Shown: piece by piece, positions 1 through 7,907 of the stretch
Numbering within the stretch: the stretch's first letter is position 1
Layout of the letters: every line of letters begins with the position of its first letter
From: CBDCYN01 sp965224205
Lineage (GTDB): Bacteria > Planctomycetota > Phycisphaerae > Phycisphaerales > Phycisphaeraceae
Assembly: GCA_965224205.1 (NCBI GenBank)
Contig: CBDCYN010000023.1
Location: 372,001 to 436,000 of the forward strand
Reading direction: 5' to 3'
DNA length: 64,000 nt
The notes under the pieces: generated by a model
What the model saw: only the letters and a program-made list of their open reading frames with translations
Database searches by the model: none
Told to the model about the DNA's origin: nothing
Position numbers and translations under genes: made by a program

Positions 1-1478
1 CCCTGGTCACTTTGAAGCACCGCGACCGTCGCGGTGACCCCCTCGCGATAGGCAACGACCTGTTGATTGGGATACTTCGTGATGACCTGCAAGCTCCGAG
101 TCCATACCGCCCATACCAGCATGACCGGCACCAGCACCACCGCGATGGCGGCCACCCCTCGTCGATTGATCCACCTCAAAACGACGGATCTGGGGATCAA
201 CACCAGATACCCCAGTGACGCCAAGATGAGCGCCCACTTCACCCCCGTTGCAGGCAGCACCACCACGCCAAACACGCACGGCGCCAGCGCCGCGCCGAGC
301 GTATTGATCGCCGCGGCCCGACCCACGCCCCCGTCGCGGCATTTGGCAGCCTGCACCAGGTGGCTAAACGTCGCGCCCATCAGCAGTGTCGGCAGCGCAA
401 ACACCGCTAGCGCCACGATCATCTCGCAGGCCATGACCGCGTACAGGCTGTCCCCGAAGAACGAGTTGCGAGCCCGGGCGTAGATCAACTTGGCGTACGT
501 CAGCATCACGATTCCGCCCAAGCACGCGACCGACATCCCCCAAATCAGGTAACCCAGCGTGGATTCAAACGGCAGCCGCCTGCCGAACCGCTGGTACAAC
601 CCCGCGCCAGCCGCGGTGCCCATTAAGTAGATGGAGAGCACCGCCGCGAAGCTGTAAACCGTGTTCTCCAGGACCTGCGCCATGACACGCACGCCTAACA
701 CCTCGTACCCGATCCCCAGCAGCCCGGTCACGAAAACCGTCGCCCCCACACGACCCCAGGATCCCTCCGAAGGCTCTCCCTCGTCGCCCGCCGCCACCTC
801 GACGTCCACAGCCTCCGGGTCGATGCGCCGAATCATCACCGCTACCGCCGCGGCACACAGCAGGTTGACGACGGCAAGGGCCCAAACGGTGTAACTCAAA
901 CCGACCCGAGGCATGAGCACGAACGCACTGCCCAACGTGCCGATGACCGCACCGGCGGTGTTGGCCGCATACAACCCGCCCACGCACCGGCCACCCGACA
1001 ACAGCGGGGACACGAACCGCTCCATCGCCGGCAGGGTCGCTCCCATCGCGAACGTCGCCGGCAGCAGTGCGATCAGCGGAACCACAAACGCCACCGCCCA
1101 GTGCCGAAACGATGACGGCTCAACCCCGATCAGCGTAAACCCCAGTTCGTTACACCACGGGATCACCGCCACCGACGCGAACCCCCAGACCCCGATCAGG
1201 ATCTCGAGGCCAACATACCAGGCCCCGGGGTGACGGCTTCGGCTCACCGGCCCGTCGAGGACCCACGCCCCCAGCGCCAACCCCCCGAAGAACGCCGCCA
1301 CCACCGCCAACACACTAGGCATCTCGTGGCCTAAACCCAGCGTGAACACCCGCGTCCAAACCATCTGGTAGCCCAACCCCGCCACGCCTGAAAAGAAGAA
1401 GACACCATAGAGGAACCACAGCCGCGACCGCCGACGCGGGACCAGCCCGTGACTCTCTTTGTCGACGGTGTGGTTCAT
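1..1478 (-). CDS. MFS/spermidine synthase-like membrane protein (3' end outside window)
   Basis: An open frame runs from ATG at 1478 off the left edge (492 codons, no stop), so only the N-terminal and middle part is visible. The first residues read MNHTVDKESHGL, then a hydrophobic segment FFFSGVAGLGYQMVWTRVF and a second around AVVAAFFGGLALGAW. These are hallmarks of the fused MFS/spermidine-synthase-like family, in which membrane helices precede an aminopropyltransferase-like Rossmann domain. At least ten hydrophobic segments follow, and the frame ends near ITKYPNQQVVAYREGV, about where the synthase-like domain would begin. Polyamine synthesis has not been shown for most members, so the reaction is unknown. 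It is divergent in position from nothing: the peroxidase gene behind it is on the same strand with a 76-bp gap. Confidence 0.8.
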   Translation of the reverse strand, partial: MNHTVDKESHGLVPRRRSRLWFLYGVFFFSGVAGLGYQMVWTRVFTLGLGHEMPSVLAVVAAFFGGLALGAWVLDGPVSRSRHPGAWYVGLEILIGVWGFASVAVIPWCNELGFTLIGVEPSSFRHWAVAFVVPLIALLPATFAMGATLPAMERFVSPLLSGGRCVGGLYAANTAGAVIGTLGSAFVLMPRVGLSYTVWALAVVNLLCAAAVAVMIRRIDPEAVDVEVAAGDEGEPSEGSWGRVGATVFVTGLLGIGYEVLGVRVMAQVLENTVYSFAAVLSIYLMGTAAGAGLYQRFGRRLPFESTLGYLIWGMSVACLGGIVMLTYAKLIYARARNSFFGDSLYAVMACEMIVALAVFALPTLLMGATFSHLVQAAKCRDGGVGRAAAINTLGAALAPCVFGVVVLPATGVKWALILASLGYLVLIPRSVVLRWINRRGVAAIAVVLVPVMLVWAVWTRSLQVITKYPNQQVVAYREGVTATVAVLQSDQ

Positions 1479-1554
1479 GCGTTCGTTTCAAAAAAGACGG
1501 CGATGCTCAGATCAAGCACCACCGTCCGCTTAAGCATCACCCTCGATCTCCATG

Positions 1555-3336
1555 CTATTCCCTAGAACCTCGACACCGGGCCCGCCCGATCAGCCCAAAC
1601 CCGGTCACGATGATGGCCAGCGTCGACCCGGGCTCGGGAACGAAAAAGACATCGCTTTGAAGGTTCGTGAGGCCCGTGTTCCAGCCGATGATGTCGGATA
1701 GCTGGACGCTGTCGAGGTCGATGATCGCCGCGACGTCCGGGTTAAGCACACCGCTGGCGTCGTACAGATCCGGGTCGTTCAGGTAGAAGTACCGGTCGCC
1801 GTCGCGTAGCCGCTCGAACTGATTGATCATCACGATCGCGGTGGTTACCCCCACGCTCGTGCCGGGGATGAGGTCCTCGGCCAACGCCCCAACGAACAGG
1901 TCGAGGTTCTCATACGTCTCTAGATCCCCATCGACCAGCCCGTATAGCTCGGTCAGCGCCTGCTGGATCTGGGGGTCTGACGTGATCTGCTCCACGTTGG
2001 CGACCATCGGCAGGCCATACGCCTCACGCGTTTCGTTGTAGCTGGGCAGGCCGTGGTCGCGGCCTCGCTGGATATCCAACGCCATCAGGTCGACCCCGAT
2101 CTGACCCGTCCCAGGGTTCTCAAACAACTGGTTGCGGATCTCATCGACCATTTTCAGGTCGTTTTCTTCTGCGTACTGATGGGCCAACCCGTTGAGGACC
2201 TGATCGATACGGCCGGGGTCGTCACCCAGGAAGTTTGGGTTGAAGAATACGTCGTTGAGGGCCGCGGCCCCCGCCGAAGAACCGTCGTTGTTCACCAGCA
2301 GCAGTTCAGGCGTGCTCATGCTGTGCCCGAAGCGGAAGAGCGCGTGGGCAAAGGTCTGGGTGACGTCCGGCTCGATCTGGGAGTACCAGGCGTCTTCGGC
2401 TTTCGGGGCTGCGGCGCCCATCACTGCCGGGAGGAATTCGTTGTAGGTGATGATCTGCATCTGAGCCCCGACGATCTTCCGGGCCCACTGAAAGATGTCT
2501 TCGTCCGTCGTGGCTAACCCACTGGCCGCGATCTGGTCCGCCAGGCGGTTGTGCTCGCGCGCGAAGACCGTGTGCAACGCGGTCAGGCCCGGCTGCTCGT
2601 TGGCGCGGACGTCCCCGGCTAAAAAAAGCTCGCTGTCAGGCACAAGACGGACCGGGTTATCGTTGGCCAGTCCGACGGTGTTGAACCCCAACAGGTTCCC
2701 GTTGCTCATGATCAGCTTCCCACCCGATCCGGTGCGTTGGGCCGCGGCCCGTGTCGCGTCGGAGCCGTACACGTTCGACGCGTCGATGAAGCTGGTCACC
2801 TCATTCATCTGTTCACGCGGGTTAAGGACGCTGGTGCCCGTGCTGGGGTCGAACTTCGATCGGAAGAACGGGATCATCGTTCCCTGCCCCATTGGGTCGT
2901 CTTCTTCGGTGACCATGATGTGCCCGACACCATATTGCGGGCCATGGGTCGTCAGGTCCATGTCGTGGGTGACGAACTGGCCCCACTGCCACACGAAGCT
3001 GCTTAACCCACGGGCGTTGCGGGTCGTCTCGGTCTGGGCGGATAGGCGGTTGCTGACCACCCGCGCGTTGGGACGGTCGAGGTAGTCCATGGATGCCCCC
3101 GTCCCGTCACCGGGGTAGAACGGGAAGTACCCGAACCGGATCATCTCCGCGTCGGCGCTGCCCGCGTCTGGATCGACGGGGTTGTTCCCCCAGCCGTTGT
3201 AGGTACGCGTTTCACTGGGTCCCGCGGCGGACGCGGGCGACGAGGCGATCGCAGCGGCCATTGCGGCGGCCCAGAGCAGGTTCCTTTTGCCTATTCGCCC
3301 AGCGTTGGTTCTGTGATTCATGGATCGTGGATTCAT
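1555..3336 (-). CDS. PEP-CTERM-anchored animal-type haem peroxidase
   Basis: A 593-aa secreted haem peroxidase of the animal (peroxinectin/myeloperoxidase-like) superfamily. A signal peptide lies at about residues 17-38 (LLWAAAMAAAIASSPASA). The distal haem histidine is in WGQFVTHDMDL (His124), the catalytic Arg-Glu in TVFAREHNRLA (about 260-261), and the proximal histidine in FRFGHSM (His338); IQRGRDHGLPSYNE is another family signature. The C-terminus has a PEP-CTERM tail: VPEPGS, a hydrophobic stretch, then an Arg-rich end. An exosortase would cleave this tail; none is in the window. Start 3336 has a strong Shine-Dalgarno, GAAAGGAG, 6 nt upstream. Family members oxidise halides or organic substrates with H2O2; the substrate here is unknown. 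It heads a run of four PEP-CTERM genes on minus. Confidence 0.9.
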   Translation of the reverse strand: MNPRSMNHRTNAGRIGKRNLLWAAAMAAAIASSPASAAGPSETRTYNGWGNNPVDPDAGSADAEMIRFGYFPFYPGDGTGASMDYLDRPNARVVSNRLSAQTETTRNARGLSSFVWQWGQFVTHDMDLTTHGPQYGVGHIMVTEEDDPMGQGTMIPFFRSKFDPSTGTSVLNPREQMNEVTSFIDASNVYGSDATRAAAQRTGSGGKLIMSNGNLLGFNTVGLANDNPVRLVPDSELFLAGDVRANEQPGLTALHTVFAREHNRLADQIAASGLATTDEDIFQWARKIVGAQMQIITYNEFLPAVMGAAAPKAEDAWYSQIEPDVTQTFAHALFRFGHSMSTPELLLVNNDGSSAGAAALNDVFFNPNFLGDDPGRIDQVLNGLAHQYAEENDLKMVDEIRNQLFENPGTGQIGVDLMALDIQRGRDHGLPSYNETREAYGLPMVANVEQITSDPQIQQALTELYGLVDGDLETYENLDLFVGALAEDLIPGTSVGVTTAIVMINQFERLRDGDRYFYLNDPDLYDASGVLNPDVAAIIDLDSVQLSDIIGWNTGLTNLQSDVFFVPEPGSTLAIIVTGFGLIGRARCRGSRE

Positions 3337-3462
3337 GGAACGCTCCTTTCACGAGGGGTTCGTACTTCCTTGGATACGCAACCGATCGCCCGGGTTATTC
3401 CGTGGCAACCTCGCCAGCGACGGGGGCCGTTTGACCCTCGCCGCTGGGCGGTCACCGTGTTA

Positions 3463-4362
3463 CTAAACTTGATGGATGGACCGATGCCGACGTCTTAGCC
3501 CCATCAATCCCGCGGCCCCTAACGCCGTGACGATCGCCGCGGTCGTCGGTTCCGGCAGGGCCTCGGCGGCCGTCACCGCTGCCTTGTATTGCGTCTCATC
3601 GAGCTGGTTGTTGAACACCACAAAGATTGGGTCCGAGTTCGTAAGCACGGGTCCGCCCGTATCGGGGAACTCGCGACCCGAAAGCGTCAGTTCCATCATG
3701 TACGCCCCGGGCGCGGGGACCCCGCTATCACCGGGGCGGCTAAGCTCATAGCCCACGTGCGCGTGGATACCGGCTGGCGGCAAACCCGGGATGGCCGACG
3801 GCTGGGTCACGTCGAGGTTGATCGTGCCCACCTCGCCCGAGCTGGCGCTGTCAAGAGTCACTTGAAGGTCCGCGTCCCCGGCGCCGGTGTTGTCGAAGTT
3901 GGTGAGATCAAAGATCCGCAGCTGCTCACCGCTGGCATCGGTCCATTGCGACGCCCCGGGGGCGAAGTACCGCAGCGTGTTGTGGAAGTTCACACTAATC
4001 AAAATATTGGGCGGAGAGCCCCCGCCGCCGATGAAGAAACCCGGGTCGTCGGCCAGCAGCTTGGTCGAGGTCGCGGTGGCAGCATTGAGCGGGCTATCTC
4101 CGTCACGCTCAGCGATCCCGCCCAGGATCCCTGTTCCGGCTAGATCGTGCATCAGGATCGTGTTGCCCGCGGCGTTGGTGGTGAACTTATCGGTGCCTTC
4201 AAACCCAGCGACTCCTTCGGTAGAGAACAACTTATCGTTGTCGTCGATCTCTACCAGCAACATCCCATGGGGCGGTTGGAACAGCGGCGGATCCGCCGAC
4301 ACATGGGCTGCGGCACCCAGCAGTAACGCCGGGGCTGCAAACAATGTTAAACAGCGTCTCAT
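3463..4362 (-). CDS. PEP-CTERM sorting-domain protein, paralog A
   Basis: A 299-aa secreted protein. The signal peptide is MRRCLTLFAAPALLLGAAAHVSA, and the mature start DPPLFQPPHGMLLVEID is nearly the same as in the next gene. Shared blocks with that neighbour include GGIAERDGDSP, KLLADDPG, MNFHN/VNFHN, GEQLRIFDLTN, H-x-H in GIHAHVGYELSRP, and DPIFVVFNNQL. The tail is LPEPTTAAIVTALGAAG followed by RRRH, a clear PEP-CTERM signal. The start is set by GAAAGGAG upstream of 4362. No catalytic motif was recognised; conserved His and Asp residues could bind a metal, but this is only a guess. With its neighbour it forms a tandem duplication about 75 bp apart. Confidence 0.85.
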   Translation of the reverse strand: MRRCLTLFAAPALLLGAAAHVSADPPLFQPPHGMLLVEIDDNDKLFSTEGVAGFEGTDKFTTNAAGNTILMHDLAGTGILGGIAERDGDSPLNAATATSTKLLADDPGFFIGGGGSPPNILISVNFHNTLRYFAPGASQWTDASGEQLRIFDLTNFDNTGAGDADLQVTLDSASSGEVGTINLDVTQPSAIPGLPPAGIHAHVGYELSRPGDSGVPAPGAYMMELTLSGREFPDTGGPVLTNSDPIFVVFNNQLDETQYKAAVTAAEALPEPTTAAIVTALGAAGLMGLRRRHRSIHQV

Positions 4363-4435
4363 AGAACACTCCTTTCAAAAAACAAAAATCCACATCCCTT
4401 GACCACACCGGGCAGCGCCCGGTGAACAATTCCAC

Positions 4436-5416
4436 TTAGATCCGTACCGACACCCGGTCGGGCAGGTCTCGGCCTCGACGGACGAACCACGGGGCGCCTT
4501 TCGACCGCTGCTTGACCCCAGATTGGCGGCGTCTGAACCCCAACAGGCCACCTACCCCGATCGCCGTGACAATGACCGCGGTCGACGGTTCGGGCAGGGC
4601 TTGGGCTGCCGATACGGCCTGTCCATAGTCAGCGGTGTTGAGCTGATTGTTGAAGACGACAAAGATCGGGTCTGAGTCGCCGAGAACCGGGCTGCCCGCC
4701 GAGGGGTCTTCTGTGGCCGAGATCGTCAATTCGATCATGTACGCGCCCACCGCGGGGACCCCGTCGTCGGGCCGGGACAACTCGTAACCCAGGTGCCCGT
4801 GGATCCCGGTGACGTTGATCGGGGCGACCGCGGTTCCGGTCCTGCCGATGTTGACCGTGCCCAACAAGCCGGAGGTTTCTCCGGTCATGACCAGCTCCAG
4901 GTCGGCCGGGGGGCCGTTCGTATCGTCGTTATTGGTCAGGTCGAAGATACGCAGCTCTTCACCGTTGACCGGCTGGGTCCACGCGACACCATCGAAGAAC
5001 CGCAACGCGTTGTGGAAGTTCATACTCACCACATAGTCCGGAGCGGGGAACACACCGCCGTCGGCGAAGATACCGGGGTCGTCGGCGAGCAGTTTCTTGG
5101 AGCTGGTCGTTGCGGGATCGGTGGGGCTGTCCCCGTCGCGTTCGGCGATCCCGCCGGGGAAGATCCTCACCGGGCCCGTAAGAAACCCGCCTTTGTTGTG
5201 GGCCAATATGGTCTGCCCCGCGGCGTTGACATGGATCATGCTGCTATCGAACTCACCGGTAGCACTGTTCGAAAACAGCTGGTTATTTTCATCAATCTCA
5301 ACCACCATTAGCCCATGGGGGGGCGCAAACAACGGCGGGTCGGCCAGCGCGGCGCTGCCGGACCACGCCATCACACCGGCGGCTATGCTTAACGTCCAAT
5401 TGAATAAACGTGACAT
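4436..5416 (-). CDS. PEP-CTERM sorting-domain protein, paralog B
   Basis: A 326-aa homolog of the adjacent 299-aa protein (ADPPLFAPPHGLMVVEIDENN, GGIAERDGDSP, KKLLADDPG, GEELRIFDLTN, GIHGHLGYELSRP, DPIFVVFNNQLN). The frame is open further upstream to 5590, but the start at 5416 is preferred. It has GAAAGGAG 6-7 nt upstream and gives a normal signal peptide (MSRLFNWTLSIAAGVMAWSGSAALA). The tail LPEPSTAVIVTAIGVGG is followed by FRRRQ and then about 25 further residues, an unusually long basic extension after the PEP-CTERM anchor. A promoter-like pair (TTGAGA, 16 bp, TAGATA) lies at 5520-5547. Function is unknown. Confidence 0.85.
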   Translation of the reverse strand: MSRLFNWTLSIAAGVMAWSGSAALADPPLFAPPHGLMVVEIDENNQLFSNSATGEFDSSMIHVNAAGQTILAHNKGGFLTGPVRIFPGGIAERDGDSPTDPATTSSKKLLADDPGIFADGGVFPAPDYVVSMNFHNALRFFDGVAWTQPVNGEELRIFDLTNNDDTNGPPADLELVMTGETSGLLGTVNIGRTGTAVAPINVTGIHGHLGYELSRPDDGVPAVGAYMIELTISATEDPSAGSPVLGDSDPIFVVFNNQLNTADYGQAVSAAQALPEPSTAVIVTAIGVGGLLGFRRRQSGVKQRSKGAPWFVRRGRDLPDRVSVRI

Positions 5417-5519
5417 TGAATTCTCCTTTCGGATGGGGTTGCGTCGACGAAGGTTCCGGGTTGATTGGCCGAAATCGTTGCCTCTTTCACGCAACACCTT
5501 CCATCGACGTGAAACTCGG

Positions 5520-5547
5520 TATCTAAACACCGTCAAATCTTTCTCAA
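5520..5547 (-). promoter_or_regulatory. putative promoter of PEP-CTERM paralog B
   Basis: On the minus strand TTGAGA (5542-5547) and TAGATA (5520-5525) are separated by 16 bp in an AT-rich patch. This would start a transcript with a leader of about 95 nt before the ATG at 5416. Sequence resemblance only. Confidence 0.4.
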
Positions 5548-5600
5548 GAAATTGAAAGCGGTGCCCCTGGCTCCAAGGGCACCGCGTCAAAGTGATTTAC

Positions 5601-6434
5601 TTACGCTTTAGTAGCCTTCTTGCTACGACCCACGATCATCGCTAGCCCGCCACCGATCGCGATCATCAGGCCGGCTGCGGGTTCGGGAACAACATTATTC
5701 GCCAAGAAGCTAGCCGCACCTTCGAGCTTCGCTAGGTCGGCAGCGAATTCGACGGGGTTGTCATCGAGGTTGAATGCCGATTTGAGCAGCGGGACCAGGA
5801 CCAGTTCCGAGTCCGTGAACCCGGGCATGCTCACGATATGACCTAGTAGGTAGATGCCGTTGGGGGCCTCGTTGCCCGCGTCGGTGTCGTCCCCGACGAC
5901 GTCGTAACGCAGGTGGAAGTGACCCGACCGGCCGCCGTTGGCGTTGGAGGTATCTTCAACGAAAGAAACCTGACCCGCCCCGCCGTCGAGGGTGGCCAAG
6001 GGAGTCAAAACGCTATTATCTTCGCTGCCGATCGCGATGGTGGTGTTCGCCGGGGCCGGACCGAAATCCGGGGTATCCCCGCTCATATCCCAATAGAGGA
6101 TATTCCCCGACCCGCTGAAATGATCGTCTGAAAGCACGGGGATCGTCAGCGTTAGATCCGTATTGGCCGCGAGGGTATCGAACCCAGCTGGGATCTCCGG
6201 ATCCCCTGAATCCTTAAGAAACGCCGACGGCCCGCCCGCTCGCCAGATATTGTTGGCTAGCTCGGTGGAAAATTGATTGTTCACCACGCGGCCGGGTTCA
6301 CCCTCGACAAAAGTTTCGATCTTCCCGTCTCCCCCGATCGCGGTGGCAGGCAGGTAGCTGTGCTGGGCTTGAACGGATGCGGCAAACGTGAATAAAGTCG
6401 CCGCTGAGACGGCCTTAAGAGTTGAAAATTTCAT
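5601..6434 (-). CDS. PEP-CTERM sorting-domain protein, all-beta secreted type
   Basis: A 277-aa secreted protein with signal peptide MKFSTLKAVSAATLFTFAASVQA and tail VVPEPAAGLMIAIGGGLAMIVGRSKK (PEP-CTERM). The frame extends to 6482, but 6434 is chosen because GGAG lies 10 nt upstream and the signal peptide starts there. Visible blocks include ILYWDMSGDTPDF, GHFHLRYDVVGDDTDAG and GIYLLGHIVSMPGF. The H-x-H and the 'vertebral' GIYLL...S pattern recall the two preceding paralogs, so all three may belong to one broad family. No enzymatic motif was recognised. Surface display after exosortase processing is the likely fate. Confidence 0.85.
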   Translation of the reverse strand: MKFSTLKAVSAATLFTFAASVQAQHSYLPATAIGGDGKIETFVEGEPGRVVNNQFSTELANNIWRAGGPSAFLKDSGDPEIPAGFDTLAANTDLTLTIPVLSDDHFSGSGNILYWDMSGDTPDFGPAPANTTIAIGSEDNSVLTPLATLDGGAGQVSFVEDTSNANGGRSGHFHLRYDVVGDDTDAGNEAPNGIYLLGHIVSMPGFTDSELVLVPLLKSAFNLDDNPVEFAADLAKLEGAASFLANNVVPEPAAGLMIAIGGGLAMIVGRSKKATKA

Positions 6435-6482
6435 ACTTAATTTACTCCAATCCCCTCCCAGGAAGAAGGGCGTCAATTTCAT

Positions 6483-7154
6483 CGTGATCCTTAAATGAAC
6501 CGCGCGAAGCGGTTAAACACTGATACAATGCATAAAATGAAGTTTCGGGTAGCCTTTGAGGAAGATGACACCAATCGGCGTGGTTGTACCCTTTCGTTCC
6601 GTTGCGGTTCGAAAGGGTACGCCCGTCGAATTATCTCCCTAAAGTCACGAACTCGGACCGGGGCTCATTGAGGCGGTGCACGAGCGGTTTGGTCGTTACC
6701 TTTCATCTTGAATCCTTGTCATGTTTTGTGTTCCACGGGCTCTCTGGGCCCAGCCAGCCGACTTGCAGCGCTCTAGGAACGGCCAAGAGGGTAAAAAAAG
6801 CGTTTCAATCAATTGGGGGCATGCGCCTGGTCGACCTCTAATCCACGAATCCGCATCGCGCGACGGATCGAAGGAATATCTTCGCAAGGCTCCTCGCCGG
6901 ATAGCCTTGAATCCACCTGGCTATCGCCTGCGGATCATACGGAGACCGCGAATGACTCATATCCATGAGCCGGCTAACACCTTATAAGACACCTGGAACG
7001 TAACCGTCACAGGCCATGAAAATGGCCTTAGCCCAGTCTCTGAGCCGTGCATCTATACACGAAACGCGCACAGACGACGCTCCAACCGTGCTCAAGTTCG
7101 CTAGCCGTCCAGGCAAAAGTGTTCGCGCAGGCGACCGGGGAGAGAGCCTCTAAT
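6483..7154. other. 672-bp intergenic region with hairpins
   Basis: No convincing gene. Open frames here lack a ribosome-binding site and recognisable domains. It holds a perfect 11-bp inverted repeat at 6586-6620 and a 7-bp stem with a GAAA tetraloop at 7011-7028 (AGGCCAT/ATGGCCT). It also holds a short inverted repeat near 6500 (AACCGC/GCGGTT) just upstream of the PEP-CTERM gene at 6434. Confidence 0.5.
6586..6620. repeat. perfect 11-bp inverted repeat, 13-nt loop
   Basis: GTACCCTTTCG at 6586-6596 and CGAAAGGGTAC at 6610-6620 are exact reverse complements around a 13-nt loop. There is no T-run on either side, so an intrinsic terminator is not supported. It could be an operator or an RNA stem. 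No gene is within 150 bp. Confidence 0.6.
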
Positions 7155-7571
7155 TTAAGCGATGAAAGTGGGTGGACCGCGGGCTTCCGCAGTGGAGGGT
7201 GTTTGGATGTAAATAAGGAGGGCTTGGTCGAAGGTTACCGACCCGGCTAGGGAAAGCACGAACTGGGTCGGTCCATGCTGGGCACACACCACTTTGGAAA
7301 AGACCGTGAACTTCTGGCAGGTGGGACAATCCTCGCTCTTAGGCGTGTTCGACGGGGCTTGGTCATTTTGTCGCTTTGAGCACCCTAACAACGCGTCCGG
7401 ATTGGGGTCCCGTGTCGGGCAGCAAGACTTATCGCTCATCACCCCCATCACCGGGCAATCTGGCGCCGCATCAAGACCTAGATACGTGAATCTCGTGAGA
7501 TACGCGAAGTGCAGCGTGAGCAGCCCGACTAGGCAGAACCGGAAGGCAAATGATTGTCTAAGACCTCTCAT
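7155..7571 (-). CDS. Cys-rich membrane-anchored hypothetical protein, predicted Fur/Zur-family regulated
   Basis: A 138-aa protein with one N-terminal hydrophobic segment (about 10-28, FRFCLVGLLTLHFAYL) and a Cys-rich body: CPVMG, KSCC, GCSK, EDCPTCQKF, VCAQHG. A second mildly hydrophobic stretch (FVLSLAGSVTF) follows. The Cys pairs, including CPTC, suggest metal binding. The size and layout recall DUF2946-type proteins found near metal-uptake genes, but the match is not certain. It stands alone on minus with its own consensus promoter (TTGACA, 16 bp, TATAAT) bracketed by Fur-like boxes, so iron- or zinc-dependent repression is inferred. AGGTGAG sits 4 nt before the ATG at 7571. Confidence 0.65.
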   Translation of the reverse strand: MRGLRQSFAFRFCLVGLLTLHFAYLTRFTYLGLDAAPDCPVMGVMSDKSCCPTRDPNPDALLGCSKRQNDQAPSNTPKSEDCPTCQKFTVFSKVVCAQHGPTQFVLSLAGSVTFDQALLIYIQTPSTAEARGPPTFIA

Positions 7572-7582
7572 TTTCTCACCTG

Positions 7583-7645
7583 ATTCTCATTATAGGATAG
7601 TTTTTTAATCTGTCAATGAGAATGGCGATGATCAAGAATGATTCT
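7583..7645. promoter_or_regulatory. three Fur/Zur-like boxes over the promoter
   Basis: ATTCTCATT at 7583-7591 overlaps the -10 element, and its exact reverse complement AATGAGAAT at 7615-7623 overlaps the -35. AGAATGATTCT at 7635-7645 is a 5-1-5 palindrome just upstream. Centres lie about 32 and 21 bp apart, close to three and two helical turns. TGAGAAT-type half-sites are typical of Fur-family operators; iron Fur versus zinc Zur cannot be decided from sequence. Confidence 0.55.
7589..7616 (-). promoter_or_regulatory. consensus sigma70 promoter of the Cys-rich gene
   Basis: On the minus strand TTGACA (7611-7616) and TATAAT (7589-7594) are both perfect consensus, with a 16-bp spacer. The predicted start is about 10 nt before the ribosome-binding site. 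It is the best promoter seen in the window. Confidence 0.8.
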
Positions 7646-7907
7646 AAATATAACTCGCTTCATGAGGGCGGCTCAGGCCCCGCTTGGGATGTGTCTGTTC
7701 GTACGGGGATAGCCGGCACTCTTCCACCCGATCTACTTATTGAACATCGTGTGAAGCACAACGCGGCACTTCATGGGCCAGGAGGGTCATAGATGTACAG
7801 AACGGCCCCGGCGGGGGAATTCAAGATCGAATCGATAGGATGCCCACGAATAACAGCTGGGCACGGACGGTGTGTTATGCGTCGAGATGTCGAGATCACC
7901 TCAGGGG

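Larger units (their letters stand above)
7572..7907. other. 336-bp intergenic region
   Basis: The first 75 bp contain the promoter and Fur-like boxes of the Cys-rich gene. From about 7650 to 7907 nothing recognisable was seen; short open frames there lack supporting signals. Confidence 0.5.

Noticed and set aside
7011..7028. Stem with GAAA tetraloop as an intrinsic terminator
   Set aside because: No U-tract follows and no gene ends just upstream.
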